A stretch of 64,000 nucleotides of DNA from Pseudaeromonas paramecii (GCF_039540575.1 NZ_BAABFC010000004.1:1-64000), one strand, 5' to 3'. Shown: positions 19,029-27,781, numbered from the stretch's first letter. Numbers and translations are program-made. Notes: generated by a model not told the origin, from the sequence alone.

Positions 19029-19988
19029 CTACGGATTGGCCGGCTCGATCTGGCGAATATGGCGCCAGACGGAAATCATTGCCGCTACCACGCCCAACAG
19101 CGCCGACAGCAGCAGCAAGCCCAGGCTGTCGCCCAGCCCCAGCCCGCTCAGACGAAAATCACTGTGGTACAAGGCTGCCAAAGCCTGCACCTGGGCCTCG
19201 CTCCACAGCACCAGCACCTCGGTCAGCCACCAGGCCAGCATGCCGCCGATGAGGCCATACCAGAGGCCCATGTAGAGGAAGGGGCGCTGAATGAAGGCGT
19301 CGGTGGCGCCCACCAGTTTCATCACCTCGATCTCGGCCCGCCGCCCCAGGATATTGAGGCGCATGGTGTTGGCCACGGTCAGCAAGACACCGATCAGCAT
19401 CAGGCCACCAAACGACAACAGAGCATGACGGATGAGACCGCTGATGCGGTTGAGCCGTCCCAGCCACTGCAGATCCAGCTTGGCCTGCTCCACCTCCGGC
19501 AGGTCGGAGAGACGCGCCAGCAGCTGTTCCGCCGCCGCCGCGGTACGCTGGGCCTCGGCAGGCACCAGCTCCAGCACAGGCGGCAGGGGGTTCTGGCTCA
19601 GCAGACTCAGGGCATCCTCAAACCCCGAGAGGGCGGCGAATTCCTTCATCCCGGCCTCGGGCGAGATGTAGCGCACCGAGGCGATGGCCGGATCGCCGTT
19701 GAGCTGCTCGGTGAGCTGGGCAATGCCGCTGTCGTTCACCGACTTGTGCAGGAACAGGGTGATGCGCCCCCCCTCCTGCCACTGACTGGTCACCTGACTG
19801 GTATTCTGCAACATGACCCAGAAGGTGGCCGGTAGGGCCAGACTGACGCCGATGACCGCCAGGGTAAGCAAGGAGGCGAAGGGAGCCCGCCAGATGTCGG
19901 CCAGGCTGCGGCGCGCCTCCTGACGGTGATGATAGAGCGCCTGACGCAATGTGCGAAGCCAGCCCTGGGTGTGACGCTTGCGGTTCAT
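19029..19988 (-). CDS. ftsX: cell-division ABC-like protein FtsX
   Basis: A 319-residue inner-membrane protein that with FtsE relays cytokinesis signals to periplasmic amidase activators. It has four membrane segments: the first at SLLTLAVIGVSLALPATFWVML, then a periplasmic domain to about residue 195, then three near LLSFGGLMLIGVLLTV, FLYMGLWYGLIGGMLAWWL and LGLLLLSALLGVVAAM. Its ATG overlaps the ftsE stop. Last gene of the ftsYEX operon. Confidence 0.95.
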   Translation of the reverse strand: MNRKRHTQGWLRTLRQALYHHRQEARRSLADIWRAPFASLLTLAVIGVSLALPATFWVMLQNTSQVTSQWQEGGRITLFLHKSVNDSGIAQLTEQLNGDPAIASVRYISPEAGMKEFAALSGFEDALSLLSQNPLPPVLELVPAEAQRTAAAAEQLLARLSDLPEVEQAKLDLQWLGRLNRISGLIRHALLSFGGLMLIGVLLTVANTMRLNILGRRAEIEVMKLVGATDAFIQRPFLYMGLWYGLIGGMLAWWLTEVLVLWSEAQVQALAALYHSDFRLSGLGLGDSLGLLLLSALLGVVAAMISVWRHIRQIEPANP

Positions 19989-20653
19989 GCGACCTCCCCA
20001 TCGGACACCAGACGCCCCTCGTGCAGCCTGAGGGTACGCTGACCACTGCGCGCCACCAGCCCAAGATCATGGGTGGCGATGAGCACAGAGACCCCCACAT
20101 CGTTAAACATGCGGAACAACTGCATGATGTCCCGAGCCAGATCCGGATCCAGGTTGCCGGTGGGCTCATCCGCCAGCAGCAGAGCTGGCTTGTTGACGAT
20201 GGCCCGGGCGATGCCCACCCGCTGCTGCTCGCCGCCGGAGAGCATCAGGGGCAGACAGGCCGCCTTGTCGTGCAGACCCACCTTGTCGAGGGCCGCGGAG
20301 ACCCGCTTCTGGATATCCTGCTGGCTATAACCGTCGATGACCAGCGGCAGCGCCACGTTGTCGAACACCGAGCGGTCCATCAGCAGGCGGTGATCCTGGA
20401 AGATGATGCCGATCTGGCGGCGGATATAGGGAATGTCCCGTCGCCCGATGCGGGAGACATCCTGGCCGTGGAAGAAGATGCGCCCGGCGCTGGGACGCTC
20501 CATCACGCTGATCAGCTTGAGCAGGGTGCTCTTGCCGGCCCCCGAGTGGCCGGTGAGAAAGGCCATCTCCCCCTTGCGCAGGTGGAAGTCAACCTTCTGC
20601 AGGGCCTGATGGCCGCCGGAGTACACCTTGCTGACCTGCTCGAATCGGATCAT
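19985..20653 (-). CDS. ftsE: cell-division ATPase FtsE
   Basis: A 222-residue ABC ATPase. Walker A is GHSGAGKST, the signature motif LSGGEQQRVGIARA, Walker B ALLLADEPTGNLD, and the switch histidine is in IATHD. It starts MIRFEQVSKVYSGGHQAL like E. coli FtsE. Three bases lie between the ftsY stop and this start region, and it overlaps ftsX, so the three are coupled. Confidence 0.97.
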   Translation of the reverse strand: MIRFEQVSKVYSGGHQALQKVDFHLRKGEMAFLTGHSGAGKSTLLKLISVMERPSAGRIFFHGQDVSRIGRRDIPYIRRQIGIIFQDHRLLMDRSVFDNVALPLVIDGYSQQDIQKRVSAALDKVGLHDKAACLPLMLSGGEQQRVGIARAIVNKPALLLADEPTGNLDPDLARDIMQLFRMFNDVGVSVLIATHDLGLVARSGQRTLRLHEGRLVSDGEVA

Positions 20654-20656
20654 GGC

Positions 20657-21811
20657 TTAGGCTTCCTGGCTGAAGAGGGCCGCAATGAAATCGTCGGCCT
20701 GGAAGGGACGCAGATCCTCGATCCCCTCACCGACGCCGATGAAGCGGATGGGGATGCCGAACTGATCCGCCACCGCGAAGATGACCCCGCCCTTGGCGGT
20801 GCCGTCCAGCTTGGTGAGGGTGATGCCGGTCAGGCCCACCGCCTCGCCAAACAGCTTGGCCTGACTGATGGCGTTCTGGCCGGTGCCGGCATCCAGGGTC
20901 AGCATCACCTCGTGGGGCGCCTCCACGTCCAGCTTCTTCATCACCCGGACTATCTTCTTCAGCTCTTCCATCAGGTGATTCTTGTTCTGCAGCCGACCGG
21001 CGGTGTCGGCGATCACCACATCTATCTTGCGGGCCCGGGCCGCCTCGATGGCGTCATAGATGACGGAGGCCGAGTCGGCCCCGGTATGCTGGGCGATCAC
21101 CGGTATCTGGTTGCGCTCCCCCCAGACCTGCAGCTGCTCCACCGCCGCCGCCCGGAAGGTGTCCCCGGCGGCCAGCATCACCGACTTGCCCTCGGCCTGC
21201 AGCTGCTTGGCCAGCTTGCCGATGGTGGTGGTCTTGCCCACGCCGTTGACCCCGACCATCAGGATGACGAACGGCTTGTGCTGACCCTCGATCACCAGGG
21301 GCTGATTCACCGGCTGCAGAATGGCGTTCATCTCCTGCTTGAGCAGCTCCAGCAGGGCCTCGGCATCCTTGAGCTGCCGCAGGCTGGCCTGAGAGGTCAA
21401 CTTGTCCATGATGCGGCTGGTGGTGGCCACCCCCAGATCGGCGCTCAGCAGCTGGGTCTCCAGCTCCTCGAACAGCTCGTCATCCAGCTGCTTGCCACGA
21501 AACAGCGCCACAAAGCCCGCCCCCAGGTTCTCCCGGGTACGCTTGAGCCCTTGCACCAATCGGCTGAACAAGCCGGCGCGCTTGGGCTTGTCCTGGGTTA
21601 CCAGCAGGGCCGGATCCAGGGCCGGCGCCTCGACAGTGCTTTCTTGCTCGGCGTCAGCCTGGAGCGCCGCCGGCACGTCGACCTCCGGCTCACTGACGTC
21701 AGACGTCGGTGCCGAGGAGGGAACCACCACTTCGGGCTCGGTCGGGGTGTTCGCCTGCTCTTCCGACGCTTTGCCGCCGCTCAACCAGGAGAAAAATCCT
21801 TTCTTGGCCAT
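20657..21811 (-). CDS. ftsY: signal recognition particle receptor FtsY
   Basis: A 384-residue SRP receptor GTPase for co-translational membrane targeting. An acidic, low-complexity A domain (about 1-90, rich in E, P, V and A) precedes the NG domain. GTPase motifs are GVNGVGKTTTIGKLA, DTFRAAAVEQL, DTAGRLQNK and TKLDGTAKGG. The A domain is shorter than in E. coli, which is common outside enterics. First gene of ftsYEX, divergent from rsmD. Confidence 0.96.
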   Translation of the reverse strand: MAKKGFFSWLSGGKASEEQANTPTEPEVVVPSSAPTSDVSEPEVDVPAALQADAEQESTVEAPALDPALLVTQDKPKRAGLFSRLVQGLKRTRENLGAGFVALFRGKQLDDELFEELETQLLSADLGVATTSRIMDKLTSQASLRQLKDAEALLELLKQEMNAILQPVNQPLVIEGQHKPFVILMVGVNGVGKTTTIGKLAKQLQAEGKSVMLAAGDTFRAAAVEQLQVWGERNQIPVIAQHTGADSASVIYDAIEAARARKIDVVIADTAGRLQNKNHLMEELKKIVRVMKKLDVEAPHEVMLTLDAGTGQNAISQAKLFGEAVGLTGITLTKLDGTAKGGVIFAVADQFGIPIRFIGVGEGIEDLRPFQADDFIAALFSQEA

Positions 21812-21916
21812 TAAACGTACTCACTTGACTGGCGGGGCTGCTACACTAGCCGCCCCCTAGGCTTTAGGTCACAAATAGGGCGCTTATACTATCACTTTTT
21901 TAGATGAAGAAACGCG

Positions 21917-22513
21917 ATGCCTCCTCGTAAACCTCAACGGGCTGCCGCCCCAACCGCCGGTGGCGGACGCAGCGGATTCATTCGCCTGATCAGCGGACAA
22001 TGGAAGGGACGCAAGCTACCGGTGCGGGATGTGGAGGGGCTGCGCCCCACCACGGACAGGGTCAAGGAAACTGTGTTCAACTGGCTGGCCGGCGACGTGC
22101 GGGGCAGCCGCTGTCTGGACCTGTTTGCCGGCAGCGGCAGTCTGGGATTTGAAGCACTCTCCCGCTACGCCGACTGTGTGATCATGATTGAGCGGGACCC
22201 TGGTGCCGCCCGCCAGCTGCAGCAGAACCTGCAACAGCTGGGCTCCAGCCAGGCCGATGCCCGCCAGTGGCTCAGCGGCCCGGCCCAGCCGTTCGACCTG
22301 GTGTTTCTGGATCCGCCGTTTCGCCAGGATCTATTACCCCAGATCTGTCAGCAGCTGGAGCAAGGCGGCTGGCTGGCGGATCAGGCGCTCATCTATCTGG
22401 AGCGGGAGCGGGAAGGCGCGGCACCTGAGCTGCCGGCCAACTGGCAACTGATCAAGGACAAGCAGGCCGGCCAGGTCTGTTATCAACTCTATCTGCGAGA
22501 GGAACGCGCATGA
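21917..22513 (+). CDS. rsmD: 16S rRNA m2G966 methyltransferase RsmD
   Basis: A 198-residue SAM-dependent N2-guanine methyltransferase for 16S G966. It shows the RPTTDRVKETVFNWL motif, the SAM loop LDLFAGSGSLGFEALSR and the catalytic DPPF in FLDPPFRQD. The basic N-terminus binds rRNA. It diverges from ftsY, as in E. coli, and overlaps the DUF1145 gene by four bases. Confidence 0.96.
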   Translation: MPPRKPQRAAAPTAGGGRSGFIRLISGQWKGRKLPVRDVEGLRPTTDRVKETVFNWLAGDVRGSRCLDLFAGSGSLGFEALSRYADCVIMIERDPGAARQLQQNLQQLGSSQADARQWLSGPAQPFDLVFLDPPFRQDLLPQICQQLEQGGWLADQALIYLEREREGAAPELPANWQLIKDKQAGQVCYQLYLREERA

Positions 22514-22803
22514 AGCTAGTGCTGTGGCTGGCCAAGATCATCATTCTGGGGTTCTGGTGTGGCGCCGTCTGGTTCACCCTGCATCCCCTGCCCGGCAAGC
22601 TCAGCCTGCTGCTGCCGGTGTTCGCCGTGCTGGTGCTGCTGGTGCATGGCATCCAGGCTGCCATCATGACGCTGGTGGCCAAGGATGTGATGCCCCTGCG
22701 CCGCTGGGATTACCTGTCGCTCCTGCTGTTTGGCTTCTTCGCCATGCTGGAGTTGCGGGATCGCCTGCTGGCCGCCAGCCAATCCCGCCCCCCCAAGCCC
22801 TAA
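22510..22803 (+). CDS. DUF1145 family membrane protein (YhhL-like)
   Basis: A 97-residue inner-membrane protein with three hydrophobic segments (LAKIIILGFWCGAVWF, LLLPVFAVLVLLVHGIQA, YLSLLLFGFFAML). Family and position directly after rsmD match E. coli YhhL. Its ATG overlaps the rsmD stop. Function unknown. Confidence 0.85.
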   Translation: MKLVLWLAKIIILGFWCGAVWFTLHPLPGKLSLLLPVFAVLVLLVHGIQAAIMTLVAKDVMPLRRWDYLSLLLFGFFAMLELRDRLLAASQSRPPKP

Positions 22804-22809
22804 GGCGGA

Positions 22810-23394
22810 CTAGTGCAGGTACTGCTGGGCGCCGTCCAGCAGCATCTGCACCGAAATCATCACCAGCAACATGCCCATCAAGCGCTCCATGGCCCGCAAC
22901 AAACGTTCCCCCAACAACTTGTGCAGCTGTTCGTAGAACATCAAGATCACGGCGCTGGCCCCCCAAGCCATCAGCAGGGCCAGGGTCCATTCCCCCATCT
23001 GATGCGGATACTGGTGGGCCAGCAGCAGCAGGGCCGCCAGGATCGAGGGGCCGGCCATCATGGGAATGGCCATGGGCACAATGAAGGGCTCCTCCCCCTC
23101 CGGCAGCCCTGTGATACTGCCTTGCCCCGGGAAGATCATGCGGATGGCGATGAGGAACAGCACTATGCCACCGGCGATGCTCACCGCCTCCTGCTTGAGA
23201 TTCAGCAGGTTGAGCAGCTCCTGACCCAGAAACAGGAACAGCATCATCACCACCAGGGCGATCAGCAGCTCGCGGATCATCACCTTGCGGCGCCGCTCGG
23301 CCGGCAGGGTCCGCAGCATAGACAGAAACACTGGTAAATTGCCGACCGGATCCATGATCAGGAAGAGCATGACCGCCGCCGTGATGATATCCAT
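22810..23394 (-). CDS. MarC-family integral membrane protein (YhgN-like)
   Basis: A 194-residue protein with six predicted membrane helices, starting MDIITAAVMLFLIMDPVGNLPVFLS, where the DPxGN motif marks the MarC/UPF0056 family. The length and QxxLDGxxxYL end resemble YhgN. Transport function has been proposed but not shown. It converges with the DUF1145 gene. Confidence 0.88.
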   Translation of the reverse strand: MDIITAAVMLFLIMDPVGNLPVFLSMLRTLPAERRRKVMIRELLIALVVMMLFLFLGQELLNLLNLKQEAVSIAGGIVLFLIAIRMIFPGQGSITGLPEGEEPFIVPMAIPMMAGPSILAALLLLAHQYPHQMGEWTLALLMAWGASAVILMFYEQLHKLLGERLLRAMERLMGMLLVMISVQMLLDGAQQYLH

Positions 23395-23464
23395 TCGAAA
23401 TCTCGCTTGTTGACCCGATAAAATGTCGGCGGACTATAGCAGAAAGCCCTCTGACTGACAGCCA

Positions 23465-24100
23465 TCAGACCGGCCATCCCGCCGCCAGCAGCTCCCACAA
23501 CAACCCGGCCCCCAGCAGCGCAAACAACCCGGCGCACAACCGATGGAGGGGACCATAGAGCCTGGCCAGGCCCGCCTGTACCCGCCGAGTGGAGAGACCC
23601 CAGGCCAGCAGCCCAAACCACAGGCCGGAGAGCACAAACAGCTCCAGCGCCAAGCCGATGCGCACCGGCAGGCCCACCTCGGGCCGCACCATGGCCGCCA
23701 CCAGGCCGACAAAAAACAGCAGTGCCTTGGGATTGAGCAGGTTGGTGGCCAGACCCCAGCCCAGACCCCGCCGCCAGGAACCAGACTCCCCCGCCGCCAC
23801 CCTGCCGACCTCGGCGGGCAGACTCGCCGCCTGCCAGGCGCCCTTGGCCAGCCATAGCAGATAGAGGGCGCCGACCAGGCGTACCAGGGCAAAGAGGCCG
23901 GGAGCCTGGGTCAGCAGCAGGCTCAGACCGGTCAGGCTAAACAGGGCGTGCAGCAAGATGGCCAGGGAAATGCCGAGGGCAGCCCCCAACGCCAGGGGAC
24001 GACACAGGCAAGTCCTCAAGATCAGGGCAAAATCAGGGCCCGGGCTGGCCAGGGCCAGCAGGTGAACGGCCCCCAGGCCGACAAACAGACTCAGATACAT
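23465..24100 (-). CDS. LysE/RhtB-family amino acid exporter
   Basis: A 211-residue exporter with six membrane helices. The family signature LASPGPDFALILR follows the first helix and NLLNPKALLFFVGL lies in the middle. ATG at 24100 has GGAG six bases upstream; a GTG one codon earlier is less likely. An AraC regulator gene lies 71 bases upstream in the same direction and may control it, as is common for this family. Substrate unknown. Confidence 0.88.
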   Translation of the reverse strand: MYLSLFVGLGAVHLLALASPGPDFALILRTCLCRPLALGAALGISLAILLHALFSLTGLSLLLTQAPGLFALVRLVGALYLLWLAKGAWQAASLPAEVGRVAAGESGSWRRGLGWGLATNLLNPKALLFFVGLVAAMVRPEVGLPVRIGLALELFVLSGLWFGLLAWGLSTRRVQAGLARLYGPLHRLCAGLFALLGAGLLWELLAAGWPV

Positions 24101-24171
24101 CACAGACTCCGCTAATGGATGACGGCCTCAGTCTGTCTGAGCGGCCTGGGCCGGGCTTGTAACTTATTGAC

Positions 24172-24966
24172 TCAGGCGCGGATCTGCTGGCGATAGCCGG
24201 CGGGAGTCAGGCCGTAGGCCTGGCGGAAACCGTGATGAAAATGGCTCTGATCGAAAAAGCCAGCCGCCAGCGCCACCTCGGCCAGCGGTCGTCCCAGGCC
24301 CAGTTGCCCCTTGGCCCACTCCAGCCGCAGGCGCTTGAGCCAGGCATAGGGCGTCATGCCGGTGCGCTGCTTGAACTGGCGCAGAAAGACAAAGCGCTCC
24401 AGGCCCAACAGGCCCGCCAGATCGGCCAGGGTGTGCCGCTGGTCCAGGTGAGCCAGCAGATAGTCCCGCAAGCAGCGCAGCTGCGGATCGGCTAGGGCCG
24501 TCCCCGCCGCCGGCAGGCAGAACAGCTCCGCCAGCAGGCTCATCAGCCAGCCCTCGGCCTGCAGCGCCTCGGCATGAGGCGACTCGAGATAGGTGTGTAG
24601 CCGGGCGAAACCAGCGTACAGCGACTGGCTTTGCTGCAGGGGCGCATGAAAGAAGCGCTCCCGCCCCTCGGGTAACCAGCGGGCCAGTGCGGCTGGCGGC
24701 AGGGAGAAGACCCGCACCTGATAGCCTTCCGGCAGCAGGCTGAGGCCATCATGCACCTCATCCGGATTCACGGTAGATAGGCGGCCCGCCACCAGCTGAT
24801 GACGATTGCCTTTATGGATGAACTGCTGACAGCCCTGCTGCACCAGGCCGATGTGGTAGTCCAGATGGACATGCCGGCCATAGCTGAAGTTCGTATGGTG
24901 GGAGCGACACAGCTCCACCCCGGGTAACAGGGGAGAGTGCCAGTAATGAATGGTTTGGGTGGTCAT
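24172..24966 (-). CDS. AraC-family regulator with cupin sensor domain
   Basis: A 264-residue regulator. The N-terminal cupin (about 1-150) has the HTNFSYGRHVHLDYHIGLV metal/ligand fold start. The C-terminal AraC domain shows HTLADLAGLLGLERFVFLRQF and PLAEVALAAGFFDQSHFHHGFRQAYGLTPAGYR. It precedes a LysE-family exporter in the same direction, which suggests it is an amino-acid-responsive activator of that exporter. Confidence 0.88.
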   Translation of the reverse strand: MTTQTIHYWHSPLLPGVELCRSHHTNFSYGRHVHLDYHIGLVQQGCQQFIHKGNRHQLVAGRLSTVNPDEVHDGLSLLPEGYQVRVFSLPPAALARWLPEGRERFFHAPLQQSQSLYAGFARLHTYLESPHAEALQAEGWLMSLLAELFCLPAAGTALADPQLRCLRDYLLAHLDQRHTLADLAGLLGLERFVFLRQFKQRTGMTPYAWLKRLRLEWAKGQLGLGRPLAEVALAAGFFDQSHFHHGFRQAYGLTPAGYRQQIRA

Positions 24967-25051
24967 GGACTATCTATAACACGACAGGGCAAGCGCGCCT
25001 TGTATGTTATTGCAGGGTGACGCCCAGCCAGGAGGACGTCACCCCAGGGTC

Positions 25052-25294
25052 TCAATGCTGGCAGATGCGCTCGGCCTCGGTATTGAACCCCTCGCCCTGG
25101 GGCACAAACTTGCCCTTGACCTGCAGGAAGTCGATCAGCGCCGCCGCATCCATCCCCTCGGCACTGCAGGTGTGAAAACGGGCCTCGGCACCAAATTTCG
25201 CCTCAATGGCCGCCTGCAGGCTTTGCTTGGAGAAGCTGCCGCCCAGCTCCAGCATCATATGCATGACCTCGTGGCCGTGAATGGATTCGCTCAT
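25052..25294 (-). CDS. yecH: YecH-family metal-binding protein
   Basis: An 80-residue protein of the DUF2492/YecH family. It has SIHGHEVMHMML, FGAEARFHTCSAEGMDA and a C-terminal ERICQH, almost as in E. coli YecH. The conserved His and Cys residues suggest metal binding. Function unknown. It stands alone. Confidence 0.9.
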   Translation of the reverse strand: MSESIHGHEVMHMMLELGGSFSKQSLQAAIEAKFGAEARFHTCSAEGMDAAALIDFLQVKGKFVPQGEGFNTEAERICQH

Positions 25295-25547
25295 GGTGAC
25301 TCCTCATGGGTGCAATTAAAGACAGGCAAGATGAAAAAAGACACAATAGATGCATATATTACGCATCTTCTAGCGTCTGTCACCCCCCCTGGCCGATAAA
25401 AACAGCACGCATGTCCCCGATTTTGGCGATCCGGCTCACAGCCTGCCGGCAAACTGCGCCCAAGGATGAAACTTTTTCGCCAACCGGCAGCCTGATTACC
25501 TATTACGCCATTCGGGCAATCCTTGCCCCACAGTCGCAGGAGGAAGC

Positions 25548-25700
25548 ATGGAACACGGCATCTACAGTTATCTACCCGCCATCGAGATCATGATGTGTCA
25601 TCTGGGAATGAGCTTCGACGAAGCCTGTGAGGAGATGGGCTTGTCCCAGGCGGAGCGCCAGAGCCTGACCCAGCTGCAATCCGAATGTCAGCCGGACTAA
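25548..25700 (+). CDS. small acidic protein, 50 residues
   Basis: A short open frame, MEHGIYSYLPAIEIMMCHLG at its start and SECQPD at its end, with an ideal ribosome site (AGGAGG, five bases from ATG). It is acidic, holds three Cys, and a helix-turn pattern FDEACEEMGLSQAERQSLTQ that may be a small DNA-binding or adaptor motif. I do not recognise the family. No neighbour shares its direction closely. Confidence 0.5.
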   Translation: MEHGIYSYLPAIEIMMCHLGMSFDEACEEMGLSQAERQSLTQLQSECQPD

Positions 25701-26002
25701 CGCAACACAGAGCGATCTGAGTCACCCAGTCAGACCGAGGCGGTACACTCCTGGCCATCGGCCTCACCCCTGTGTCGAGGGGCCTCTAGCCCCCATCGCC
25801 TGCCTGTTTGACTATCGGGCCTGTGACGACCGGCTCAATCTCCCCAATACCAGCCGGGCCCAAGCCCAACCGCTCGAACAGCCAAGTCGACAAGGCACCG
25901 GATGGATTAAAGAGAAAAGACACAGACCAGGGTCAGCGGATACCGTCACCCAACAGCCCATAGCGCCTCATGAAAGAAGAGAAATGGCTTAGCGCCGAGA
26001 GA
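25701..26002. other. intergenic region without recognised gene
   Basis: No open frame with a ribosome site is visible. It contains a short GC hairpin near 25774-25796 (GGGGCC and GCCCC parts) that may end the small gene at 25548, and A-rich stretches near 25906-25920. Nothing else supported. Confidence 0.4.
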
Positions 26003-26032
26003 GAAAAGGCGCCCGGACTTGTTCGGACGCCC
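26003..26032 (-). terminator. second hairpin downstream of the CsrB-type RNA
   Basis: On the minus strand GGGCGTCCG pairs with the CGGGCGCC arm around AACAAGTC and is followed by TTTTC. It lies directly after the intrinsic terminator of the first CsrB-type gene and may be a backup terminator. Confidence 0.5.
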
Positions 26033-26033
26033 A

Positions 26034-26385
26034 TAAAAGAGCGGGGGCGACTTGCGTCGCCCCCTAAGGTCTTAGTCGTTCTGTTCCCTGAACAGCATTG
26101 CTCCCTGCAATCCCTGACTAAGCTACTCCTTTAGTCTTTCCACTTCCCAATCCCTTGGGGTGTCCTTGTTGCCATCCTGGCCAAGCACGTCATCCCGACG
26201 GCCTGTTCTCTCCCTCCTGGGAGGTGTCCCTTACCACATCCTGTGGTGTTCCTTTCGCCTTACCCTGGCAGCCAATCTTCCTGATTGACTTCAGTGCGTC
26301 CCGGCAAGACCCATACTAAGGATTTAGACCTGGCTCACAAGTCCCTCGCCCCTGCCGCCGACAGGAGCCACCACGAAAACGAAGG
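26034..26385 (-). ncRNA. csrB: CsrB-family CsrA-sequestering RNA, copy A
   Basis: About 350 bases of minus-strand RNA with many GGA motifs, most as CAGGA or AGGGA in short hairpin loops: CACAGGATGTGG, GGCCAGGATGGC, TCGGGATGACG, TTGCAGGGAGCAA, GTTCAGGGAAC. This is the E. coli CsrB/CsrC pattern, where each GGA loop binds CsrA and frees its target mRNAs. It ends in a strong terminator, GGGGGCGAC and GTCGCCCCC (26043-26064), then TCTTTT. The 5' end is approximate. A second copy lies just upstream. Confidence 0.85.
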
Positions 26386-26401
26386 ATTCATTTACAATAA
26401 A

Positions 26402-26486
26402 ATCAATGCATTATCTTAATTGTCAGCATAAAATGCTACGCGAGAAAAACGTTTTTACCCACACGCGCCATGGCAAATATCCTACA
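26402..26486 (-). promoter_or_regulatory. upstream control region of CsrB-type copy A
   Basis: Three elements are shared with copy B at nearly the same spacing: GGCAAATATCCTACA (26472-26486), the palindrome AAAAACGTTTTT (26445-26456), and GCATTGAT on the minus strand (26402-26409). Read on the minus strand the first box begins TGTAGG, close to the TGTAAG half of GacA/UvrY sites. Activation by a UvrY/GacA-type regulator is inferred. Confidence 0.55.
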
Positions 26487-26540
26487 CGCTGCCATGGCAA
26501 ATCCGCCGGGCAATCCCGCAGCGGAATCGGCCGGACGGAC

Positions 26541-26893
26541 AAAAAAGAACGGGGGCGACTCACGTCGCCCCCGAAGGTCTTTGTCGCTCTAGTCCCTGAA
26601 CGGCATTGCTCCCTGCAATCCCTGACTAAGCTATTCCGTTAGTCTGTCCTGTTCCCAATCCCTTGGGCCATCCTGGTTACCATCCTGGCCAGACACGTCA
26701 TCCTGACGGTCTTTCTCTCCCTCCTGAGGAGGTGTCCCTGACCACATCCTGTGGTAATCCTTGCGCCTTACCCTGGCAGCCAATCTTCCTGACTGACTTC
26801 TTCAGTGCGTCCGACAGCTTTAATACTAAGGTTTCCAGCCTGGCTCACAAGCCCCAGCCGACCTGCCGCTGACGCCCCCTCGACTTGCTCACC
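26541..26893 (-). ncRNA. csrB: CsrB-family CsrA-sequestering RNA, copy B
   Basis: A second GGA-rich RNA gene, parallel to copy A and similar over most of its length. It has GTCAGGATGAC, GGCCAGGATGGT, ACCAGGATGG, CACAGGATGTGG, TTGCAGGGAGCAA and about seventeen GGA triplets in all. It ends in GGGGGCGAC/GTCGCCCCC (26551-26572) then TTCTTTTTT. Both copies share the 5' part GCGGCAGG...CTTGTGAGCCAGG and CCTTAGTAT. Each has its own terminator and upstream region, so they are separate transcription units. Confidence 0.87.
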
Positions 26894-26910
26894 TAGAAAT
26901 ATTATTAATT

Positions 26911-26993
26911 ATCAATGCGATAAAAAAGCATGCGCCAGAGGCGTGCCGCAGAAAAACGTTTTTCCGCACAATAGGTAGGGCAAATGTCTTACA
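26911..26993 (-). promoter_or_regulatory. upstream control region of CsrB-type copy B
   Basis: On the minus strand TGTAAGACATTTGCCCTACC (26974-26993) contains a perfect TGTAAG half-site of GacA/UvrY boxes. Fifteen bases further lies AAAAACGTTTTT (26952-26963) and then GCATTGAT (26911-26918) with an AT-rich -10 region. The same three elements stand before copy A. Confidence 0.6.
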
Positions 26994-27010
26994 GATGGAC
27001 GGGGTGGAAT

Positions 27011-27625
27011 TCAGGGGGCGGACGGTGCGGCCTGCATGACGGCGGCGCCGCTGACAATCATCCGCAGCTGGCAGATCAGGCGTTCGGCCAGCAGGGCCCG
27101 TTCCGGCTCGCTCATGTCCAGCGCCTCGGCACCTGAGCTGAACACCAGAGTCACCATGCCCTCCGCCAGGATGAAGGCCACCTCCTGGGGATAGCCGGTC
27201 TGGCGCTGCTGATACTCCGCCAGTTCGGCGATGAAGTGCTGGATCTCCCGCTGCACCGCCTGACGAAAGGCCGGCGAGGTACCGGAGCGCTCCCGCAACA
27301 GCAGCCGAAAAGCGTTGGGGTTCTTGTCGATGAACTCCATGAAGGTGAGGACCGAGGTGCGGATGACGCTGCCACCGGTGGCGATGCGCTGGCGCGCCTG
27401 ACGCATCAGCTGACGCAGGGTGAGGCCCGCCTCGTCCACCAGGGTCAACCCCAGCTCTTCCATGTCGCGAAAATGACGGTAGAAGGAGGTGGGGGCAATG
27501 CCCGCCTCCCGCGCCACTTCCCGCAGGCTCAAGTTGGAGAAACTGCTGTCGGCGCTGAGCTGGCGAAAGGCGGCCTGGATCAGGGATCGCCGGGTCTTCT
27601 CCTTCTGCTCTGCTCTGATGCCCAT
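27011..27625 (-). CDS. fabR: unsaturated fatty acid synthesis repressor FabR
   Basis: A 204-residue TetR-family repressor of fabA/fabB that senses the ratio of unsaturated to saturated acyl-ACP/CoA. The N-terminus [20 protein letters not shown] and the helix-turn-helix [21 protein letters not shown] are almost identical to E. coli FabR, as is [17 protein letters not shown] precedes the start. It lies just upstream of the CsrB-type pair but is transcribed separately. Confidence 0.94.
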   Translation of the reverse strand: MGIRAEQKEKTRRSLIQAAFRQLSADSSFSNLSLREVAREAGIAPTSFYRHFRDMEELGLTLVDEAGLTLRQLMRQARQRIATGGSVIRTSVLTFMEFIDKNPNAFRLLLRERSGTSPAFRQAVQREIQHFIAELAEYQQRQTGYPQEVAFILAEGMVTLVFSSGAEALDMSEPERALLAERLICQLRMIVSGAAVMQAAPSAP

Positions 27626-27736
27626 CTCGTCGTTCTCCTGCCCGCAAAAGAGCGCAGATCATACTCGTTTCTGGTGAGGCCGGCAGCAAGGCTTGACAGT
27701 TTTTACTGTCCCGACCACATCTGGAGAGCCGGAAAC

Positions 27737-27764
27737 AAGACGGCGGCCCAGGGGCCGCCGTCTT
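27737..27764 (-). terminator. terminator of the mltF-like gene
   Basis: On the minus strand AAGACGGCGGC pairs with GCCGCCGTCTT around six bases, then GTTTC. It is a perfect 11-base stem 18 bases beyond the mltF stop; the U-tract is short. Confidence 0.6.
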
Positions 27765-27781
27765 CAGGACTCGTTGCGGGT

